From Kordiimonadaceae bacterium (GTDB lineage: Bacteria > Pseudomonadota > Alphaproteobacteria > Sphingomonadales > Emcibacteraceae): a stretch of DNA of 11,683 nt. The translations under genes and the position numbers were made by a program. Numbering within the stretch: the stretch's first letter is position 1; every line of letters starts with the position of its first letter. Positions 6,292 to 11,683 of this stretch are shown one piece after another. The notes under the pieces were generated by a model. It was not told where the DNA came from and made no database searches. It was given only the letters and a program-made list of their open reading frames with translations. The stretch lies in contig JABIPV010000151.1 in NCBI GenBank assembly GCA_018699075.1, positions 1-11,683 on the forward strand, written 5' to 3'.

Positions 6292-7230
6292 ATGTCATCC
6301 TCACGCTTAGAATATCATCTTTTATCAAGGCTTAAGTTCAAACAATTAAAGCTGCTCGTGACCGTTGATGAACAAAGAAATATTTTAAGAGCGTCAAAAG
6401 AACTAAACATGGCCCAACCCGCGGCGACAAAATATATTCGCGATCTCGAAGAAATGTTCGAAGTTGAACTTTTTAAAAGATCATCACGCGGCGTGACACC
6501 CACAGCTTATGGCGATGTGGTTATCCAGCACGCCAAATTAGTCCTTTCTCAAATTCAACATGTTAGCGAAGAAATTACTTCGTTAAAGCAAGGCATCACA
6601 GGTAGAATTAAAGTCGGTACTTTATTGGCTGCATCACCGCTTTTAATCCCTGAATGCTTACTTGTGTTAAAAAAAGAAAGACCAACGATTTATGTTACCG
6701 TGGTTGAAGGAACAAATGATAAATTAATGCCAGCTTTACGTAACGGTGATCTCGATGTGGTAATCGGTCGCCTACCAGAATTTCGTGAACGGGAAGATTT
6801 ACAGCAAAGCATTTTATACAATGAACCTGTATCTGTTGTAACGCGACAAGGCCACCCTTTAACAAAGAAAAAAACATTATCTTTTAAAGACATCAATGAC
6901 CAAGATTGGATTTTACCGCTCGCGCAGACATCCCTAAGAAGACAGATTGAATTTGAATTTAGAAATGCGGGCTTCGAACCCCCTGCTGATGCTGTTGAAT
7001 CCATATCAATACTCACAAATCACAAACTTCTGATCGACACGGATATGATTGCAGTGATGCCTTATCAAGTGGCCGATCACTACTCTGATCTTGTGCGTCT
7101 TCCAATATCACTAGAATCAGCGGTCAGCCCCATTGGTATTACCACACGTGTCGGTGTAAATCATTCGCCGACACTAAGTTATTTTATCGAAACATTAAAA
7201 AAAGTTTCAAAAGAAATGACCATACAATAA
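6292..7230 (+). CDS. LysR-type transcriptional regulator
   Basis: A 312-residue regulator with an N-terminal winged helix-turn-helix (about residues 15-75: FKQLKLLVTVDEQRN, ASKELNMAQPAATKYIRDLEE, LFKRSSRGVTPTAYG), a linker helix, then a periplasmic-binding-protein-like effector domain (from about residue 90, GRIKVGTLLAASPLLIPECL). Reading divergently from the nba operon, it is the obvious candidate to control it in response to a pathway intermediate, and it resembles regulators of aromatic catabolism in its helix-turn-helix region. A longer start at 6283 adds three residues, but the AAAGGA site (6275-6280) lies only 2 bases before that ATG and 11 before the ATG at 6292, so I chose the latter. 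The TAA stop (7228-7230) touches the stop of the convergent pump gene. Confidence 0.93.
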   Translation: MSSSRLEYHLLSRLKFKQLKLLVTVDEQRNILRASKELNMAQPAATKYIRDLEEMFEVELFKRSSRGVTPTAYGDVVIQHAKLVLSQIQHVSEEITSLKQGITGRIKVGTLLAASPLLIPECLLVLKKERPTIYVTVVEGTNDKLMPALRNGDLDVVIGRLPEFREREDLQQSILYNEPVSVVTRQGHPLTKKKTLSFKDINDQDWILPLAQTSLRRQIEFEFRNAGFEPPADAVESISILTNHKLLIDTDMIAVMPYQVADHYSDLVRLPISLESAVSPIGITTRVGVNHSPTLSYFIETLKKVSKEMTIQ

Positions 7231-10200
7231 TTACTCAGCTGGCTCTTCTACCGGGGATGACACTTCACCTTTTATTTTACCGTGGAATAAGTTTTCTACA
7301 GCAATATAGAACATAGGTACAAAGAAAATCGCAAGGAATGTTGCCGCAAGCATACCGCCCATTACCGCCACACCAATAGCATTTTGACTTCCTGATCCTG
7401 CACCTGTCGCGAGTGCCAGTGGTAGTACACCCAAAACAAAAGCAAGGGATGTCATTATGATCGGGCGGAAACGTTGGCGCGCGGCAATTGCCGTCGCCTC
7501 CATCAAGTTTTGACCTTCTTCATGAAGTTCTTTGGCAAAGCCGACAATCAAAATGGCATTCTTCGCAGCAAGTCCTACAGTGGTAAGAAGCGCAACTTGG
7601 AAATAAACATCATTGGCCATACCAAACATTTTACTACCGATCACCGCACCCAAAATTCCCAATGGAACCACCAACATAACAGAGAGAGGCACAGCCCAGC
7701 TTTCATATAGAGCCGCAAGGCATAAGAACACCACTAAAGCCGAAAGAGCATAAAGTGCCGGTGCCTGTGCCCCTGATAGGCGTTCTTCAAATGATAAACC
7801 TGACCATTCAATCCCAATTCCACTAGGCAGTGTGGCAATAATTTTTTCTATTTCGTCCATGGCAACGCCTGAACTGACGCCCGGTGCAGGGGAACCTGAA
7901 ATACTTAATGAAGCAGTTCCGTTAAAACGTTCCAGTTTAGCCGCACCATATTCCCAAGAAATGGTGGAGAAGTTATTGAAAGGGATCATTTCACCTTGAT
8001 TATTACGCACATACCATTCGTTAATATCTTCTGGCATCATGCGATATTCTTGATCGGCTTGAATGTAAACACGCTTCGTACGACCTGCGTCAATGAAATC
8101 ATTGACGTAACTTGAACCCCAAGAAATTTGCAGAGTACGATTAATATCATCCAAGGAAAGTCCAAGTGCGGATGCTTTTTCACTATCAATATCGACTTTC
8201 AATTGCGGCACGTCCTCTAACCCAATTGGGCGTACACCAAATAACATTGGGTTTTGGCCCGCAGCACCAAGCAATTGATTACGGGCATTCATCAATTCTT
8301 GATGACCAAGCCCCCCACGATCAACAAGGTGAAATTCAAATCCCGACGCGTTACCAAGTTCTTGAATCGGTGGCGGGAAAAATGCAAATGCCATGGCATC
8401 TTTAATTTGACCCAGAGCCCCCATCGCATGGCCAAAAATGGAAAATACCGATTGATCCGGTTCTGTTCGCTCCGACCAATCCTTAAGTCCAATAAAGCCC
8501 ATGGCACCATTTTGACCTGCACCGGCAAAACTAAAACCAATTACTGTGAATAAATGATCAACGTTTCTAGACTGTGTATTCAAGAAATAATCTTCGACTT
8601 GCAGAACACTTTCCAATGTTCTTTCTGCGGTCGCACCAGGCGGCGTATTGACCATCATCATCATCATGCCTTGATCTTCGTTAGGTAAAAATGATGTAGG
8701 CAAAGTATTAAAAATATAAACCATACCGCCAATAAGCATCAAATATATAACAATAAATCGTGCAAATCTGCGCGCCATATATGATGTACTTCTTTGATAA
8801 AATGAACGAACTTTATTAAAGTTAACGTTAAAACTACCGAAGAAACCCGTTGTTGATCTTCTGCCATGACCTTCTTCATTTTTAAGGAAAGTGGCACATA
8901 ATGAAGGGGACAATACAATTGCTACAACAACCGATAAACTCATTGCGGAAACAATCGTGATCGAGAACTGCCGGTAAATAACACCTGCAGAGCCGCTAAA
9001 GAAGGCCATTGGAACAAATACCGCTGATAGAACCACGGCGATACCGATTAAGGCACTGGTGATTTGATCCATAGATTTTTTGGTGGCTTCTTTTGGAGAA
9101 AGCCCTTCTTCGTTCATTATTCTTTCAACATTTTCGACCACCACAATCGCATCATCCACCAGCAAGCCTATCGCCAGCACCATGGCAAACATGGTCAGAG
9201 TATTAATGGAATAACCAAATACCGAAAGAATAGCGAAAGTACCAAGCAACACAATTGGCACCGCAATGGTCGGAATTAAGGTTGCGCGAAAATTTTGCAA
9301 GAAAATATACATTACCACAAACACCAAACCAACGGCTTCTAGCAGCGTATAAACAACAGATTTAATCGAAAGCTCAATAAACGGTGCACTATCAAAGGGA
9401 TAAATATATTCGACGCCTTCTGGTAAAAACTCTGCCAGTTCTTCAACACGTTGTTTCACGCGCTCCGTAGTATCTAAAGCATTTGCACCCGTAGAAAGAC
9501 TGATTGCCATACCTGACGCAGGTCGTCCTTTATAGCGTACGATCATATCATAGTTTTCAGTACCAAGTTCTACGCGCGCCACGTCATTCAAGCGTACTTG
9601 TGAACCATCCGTATTGACGCGCAAAATAATATTGCTGAAATCATCAACTGTTTGCAAGCGCGATTGCGCCTTAATTGTTGCGTTTAATTGCTGTCCTGAT
9701 ATGGCCGGTAAGCCACCTACTTGGCCCGCTGATAAATCCGTATTTTGCACTCGAACCGCGTTTTGAACATCCAGCGGTGAAAGGTTATAGCTTAGTAGTT
9801 TTTCAGGGTTCAACCAAATGCGCATGGCATGTTGGAAAGCAAACGCTTGAACATTCCCAACACCATTAACTCGTGATATTTGGTCTTGAAATGTAGTCAC
9901 AATAATATCGCCAATGTCAGCTTGGGTAAGCCTATCATCTGTCGCATAAAGCCCCACAACCAACATAAAGTTTCTGGTCGCCTTTGTAACTGTGATACCA
10001 AGGGCTTGAACTTCTTGAGGTAACAGCGCCGTTGCACCTTGTACTTTATTCTGCGTTTGCACTTGAGCAATATCAGGATTAGTTTCCGGCGTAAATGTAA
10101 GCGTAATAACAGAAGACCCGTCCATACTACTGGAGGAGAAATATTGTAAATTATCAATACCAACCAAGCGTTGTTCGATCACTTGGGTTACTGAATTTTC

Positions 10201-10371
10201 AACGGTTTCTGCCGAGGCGCCAGGGTAAAAAGACATAACAGCAATTGTTGGCGGTGCCACTTTAGGATAAAGCTCAATTGGTAAGCCACGGATCGCAAGT
10301 ACACCTGCCAACATGATAATGATTGCAATCACCCATGCAAAAACGGGACGTTCAATAAAAAATCGAGCCAT
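7231..10371 (-). CDS. HAE1-family RND multidrug efflux transporter (AcrB/MexF-like)
   Basis: 1046 residues, the usual length of HAE1 RND pumps, which use the proton gradient to expel hydrophobic or amphiphilic compounds across both membranes as a trimer. Features in order: RFFIERPVFAWVIAI opening and TM1 (about 10-28), first porter domain with PGASAETVE, TM2-6 with the proton-relay Asp406/Asp407 in TM4 (GLLVDDAIVVVENVER), second periplasmic half starting at about 560 (FLPNEDQG), TM8-12 with relay Lys937 (GLAAKNAILIV), and a short acidic tail. Five consecutive Met codons occur at about 569-573. The start is supported by AGGA 7 bases upstream (10379-10382). It follows the adaptor gene by 67 bases and has no outer-membrane channel gene after it. 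Substrates cannot be read from sequence. Export of aromatic compounds is possible given the neighbour, but is inference. Confidence 0.96.
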   Translation of the reverse strand: MARFFIERPVFAWVIAIIIMLAGVLAIRGLPIELYPKVAPPTIAVMSFYPGASAETVENSVTQVIEQRLVGIDNLQYFSSSSMDGSSVITLTFTPETNPDIAQVQTQNKVQGATALLPQEVQALGITVTKATRNFMLVVGLYATDDRLTQADIGDIIVTTFQDQISRVNGVGNVQAFAFQHAMRIWLNPEKLLSYNLSPLDVQNAVRVQNTDLSAGQVGGLPAISGQQLNATIKAQSRLQTVDDFSNIILRVNTDGSQVRLNDVARVELGTENYDMIVRYKGRPASGMAISLSTGANALDTTERVKQRVEELAEFLPEGVEYIYPFDSAPFIELSIKSVVYTLLEAVGLVFVVMYIFLQNFRATLIPTIAVPIVLLGTFAILSVFGYSINTLTMFAMVLAIGLLVDDAIVVVENVERIMNEEGLSPKEATKKSMDQITSALIGIAVVLSAVFVPMAFFSGSAGVIYRQFSITIVSAMSLSVVVAIVLSPSLCATFLKNEEGHGRRSTTGFFGSFNVNFNKVRSFYQRSTSYMARRFARFIVIYLMLIGGMVYIFNTLPTSFLPNEDQGMMMMMVNTPPGATAERTLESVLQVEDYFLNTQSRNVDHLFTVIGFSFAGAGQNGAMGFIGLKDWSERTEPDQSVFSIFGHAMGALGQIKDAMAFAFFPPPIQELGNASGFEFHLVDRGGLGHQELMNARNQLLGAAGQNPMLFGVRPIGLEDVPQLKVDIDSEKASALGLSLDDINRTLQISWGSSYVNDFIDAGRTKRVYIQADQEYRMMPEDINEWYVRNNQGEMIPFNNFSTISWEYGAAKLERFNGTASLSISGSPAPGVSSGVAMDEIEKIIATLPSGIGIEWSGLSFEERLSGAQAPALYALSALVVFLCLAALYESWAVPLSVMLVVPLGILGAVIGSKMFGMANDVYFQVALLTTVGLAAKNAILIVGFAKELHEEGQNLMEATAIAARQRFRPIIMTSLAFVLGVLPLALATGAGSGSQNAIGVAVMGGMLAATFLAIFFVPMFYIAVENLFHGKIKGEVSSPVEEPAE

Positions 10372-10376
10372 TGTAT

Positions 10377-10399
10377 TATCCTAAGTCTCTATCCTAAGT
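10377..10399. repeat. Tandem 10-base repeat carrying a doubled ribosome site
   Basis: TATCCTAAGT occurs at 10377-10386 and again at 10390-10399, separated by three bases. On the minus strand each copy reads ACTTAGGATA, so the AGGA Shine-Dalgarno core of the pump gene is present twice, at 7 and 20 bases before its ATG. The near copy has the better spacing. Confidence 0.6.
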
Positions 10400-10438
10400 A
10401 TTTCACTTTAATATTATTAAAATTTCTAACTACGTAAC

Positions 10439-11602
10439 TTATTGAGCAGGAACCCAAGGTGAAGGTACAACGGTCATTCCTGGGCCGATTTTTTGATACC
10501 CTTCGATAACTATTTTTTCACCTGCAGCAATTCCTTCTGCAACAATCCACTGATCTTGATACGCAGCACTTACTGAAATTGGACGTGGATTAACCACATT
10601 TTCATCATTAAGTACCCAAACATTAATCCCGCCCGTTTGATTGCGCACCGCGGCCCTTTGTGGTACAAGCACAACTTCACGCTCACCTAAATCCAATTTT
10701 GCATGAACAAATAACCCTGGAAGTAAAGTTTGTTTTGGATTTGGAACATGGGCGCGCAGGCCAATCGACCCCGTAGTTTCATCAACCACTACATCTGAAA
10801 ATTTAAGTTCGCCTTTTTCTGGATGTGTAAGTGAGGTGCTTCTATCAATTATAATTTCCACAGGAATATTTTGTTCTGCCATCTGCATACGCAGACGCAT
10901 TGCATCTTCACCCGGCTGACTAATGTCGACAAACACGGGGTCAAGCTGCGTAATTACAGCCAAGTTTTCCGTTTGGTTTGTTGTCACAAGTGCACCTTCA
11001 GTGACGGATGATTTACCGATACGACCAGAAATTGGGGCATACACACGTGTGTAATCAAGATCGACTTGCGCCACTTGAACCGACGCTTGCGCAACTGCTA
11101 CAGACGCTTCCGATTGATTAAGTTCCGCAATCACATCATCATATGCTTGACCACTTACGGCGTTGGTTTTAATAAGTTCTTGGTATCGAACATCACGTGC
11201 TTTTTTGGCGGTTAAATCTGCCTGAGCACTTTTTAAATCGGCAACTCTACTGGCAAGCGTCGCTTTATAAGGCGTATCATCAATTTGATAAAGGGCTTGG
11301 CCTTTTTCAACGTCAGTACCTTCTTCGAATAAACGCTCGGTAATAATACCATTTACTTGAGGACGAATCTCAGCTTGTCTTAAAGCAGCTACCCTACCCG
11401 GCAATGTTTCTTGCAGAGCAATAGTTTCTGATTTTAAAGCTAAGAAAGAAACTGCCGTAGGAGGACGCCCTCCCATACCACCCATGGGGCCGCCTGCAGG
11501 GCCAGATGAGCCGCTCATCATATACCAAACCGCCGCCGCGCCTACGACTGCGATTACCATAAATATCTTAATTTGTTTCGACAACGGAAAAACTCTCTTC
11601 AA
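10439..11602 (-). CDS. RND efflux periplasmic adaptor (membrane fusion protein)
   Basis: 387 residues linking the RND pump to an outer-membrane channel. Residues 2-13 are basic, then a hydrophobic segment (about 14-29) serves as signal or membrane anchor. There is no lipobox cysteine, unlike AcrA. A Gly/Met/Pro-rich linker (31-48) follows, then the lipoyl half-motif (IRPQVNGIITERLFEEGTDVEKGQ), an alpha-helical hairpin (about 110-175), the second lipoyl half (YTRVYAPISGRIGKS), and beta-barrel and membrane-proximal domains. The hairpin has Arg139, Leu143 and Ser150, the RxxxLxxxxxxS motif used for docking to TolC-type channels. The frame opens with a TTG codon (11600-11602) shortly after an in-frame stop. 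The only later candidate, Met15 (11558-11560), would delete the basic N-region. No Shine-Dalgarno site precedes the TTG. It is the first gene of a two-gene operon with the pump. Confidence 0.93.
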   Translation of the reverse strand: MKRVFPLSKQIKIFMVIAVVGAAAVWYMMSGSSGPAGGPMGGMGGRPPTAVSFLALKSETIALQETLPGRVAALRQAEIRPQVNGIITERLFEEGTDVEKGQALYQIDDTPYKATLASRVADLKSAQADLTAKKARDVRYQELIKTNAVSGQAYDDVIAELNQSEASVAVAQASVQVAQVDLDYTRVYAPISGRIGKSSVTEGALVTTNQTENLAVITQLDPVFVDISQPGEDAMRLRMQMAEQNIPVEIIIDRSTSLTHPEKGELKFSDVVVDETTGSIGLRAHVPNPKQTLLPGLFVHAKLDLGEREVVLVPQRAAVRNQTGGINVWVLNDENVVNPRPISVSAAYQDQWIVAEGIAAGEKIVIEGYQKIGPGMTVVPSPWVPAQ

Positions 11603-11683
11603 TATTTAATGAATTTAATTAGCATTCTAACATTATTGCAAAAAAAGTGACAACAGAATTGGTCAAAATGACAATAATGTGAT
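11603..11683 (-). promoter_or_regulatory. Promoter and possible operator upstream of the efflux operon
   Basis: No gene is seen in these 81 bases. On the minus strand TTGTCA (11648-11653) and TAGAAT (11624-11629), 18 bases apart, form a plausible sigma-70 promoter with a leader of about 15 bases before the TTG start. TGACAA (plus strand) appears at 11648-11653 and 11669-11674, exactly 21 bases apart, with a related GGTCAA between them, and TTGGTCA-AAA-TGACAA forms an imperfect inverted repeat. This could be the binding site of a regulator encoded beyond the window edge. The promoter call is moderate and the operator call weak. Confidence 0.45.

Noticed and set aside
8647..8671. Run of CAT triplets (poly-Met in the pump) as a microsatellite or slippage switch
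   Set aside because: Only five in-frame repeats; a change in number would keep the frame, and Met-rich residues at this point are tolerable in RND pumps, so no switching is implied.

Overview
The window reads as chromosomal DNA of an AT-rich Gram-negative bacterium, most likely a proteobacterium and possibly marine. The evidence is a HAE1-type RND efflux pump with its periplasmic adaptor, a lipoprotein arylsulfatase, a LysR regulator, and a catabolic gene set whose proteins read very close to those of Pseudomonas fluorescens. No tRNA, rRNA, CRISPR array or insertion sequence is visible, and no stretch longer than about 80 bases lacks a gene.

Left two thirds (1 to 6209, all on the minus strand): a tightly packed six-gene unit transcribed right to left from a 73-base divergent promoter region. 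In order of transcription the genes are 2-aminomuconic 6-semialdehyde dehydrogenase (nbaE), a RidA-fold 2-aminomuconate deaminase (nbaF), 3-hydroxyanthranilate 3,4-dioxygenase (nbaC), 2-amino-3-carboxymuconate-6-semialdehyde decarboxylase (nbaD), a tryptophan 2,3-dioxygenase family protein, and an AtsA-like sulfatase cut by the window edge. Gaps are 2 to 18 bases. The first four genes make a continuous route: 3-hydroxyanthranilate to aminocarboxymuconate semialdehyde (NbaC), to aminomuconate semialdehyde (NbaD), to 2-aminomuconate (NbaE), to 4-oxalocrotonate plus ammonia (NbaF). The kynurenine-pathway steps that would join tryptophan dioxygenase to 3-hydroxyanthranilate (formamidase, kynurenine monooxygenase, kynureninase) are not in the window, nor are the lower meta-cleavage steps.

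Middle (6210 to 7230): a divergent LysR-type regulator on the plus strand. The shared intergenic region holds a T-N11-A palindrome that is a good candidate operator.

Right third (7231 to 11683, minus strand): an adaptor gene followed by an AcrB-like RND pump gene. No outer-membrane channel gene is present, but the adaptor keeps the RxxxLxxxxxxS hairpin motif of TolC-type partners. The pump gene ends directly against the regulator gene, with no bases between the two stop codons.

The points most worth a second look are the tryptophan-dioxygenase homologue that has lost the distal histidine of the family, and the aryl-sulfatase lipoprotein at the end of the 3-hydroxyanthranilate operon. Together they suggest that the operon may feed on a modified (sulfated or substituted) tryptophan-derived aromatic. 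This is inference.
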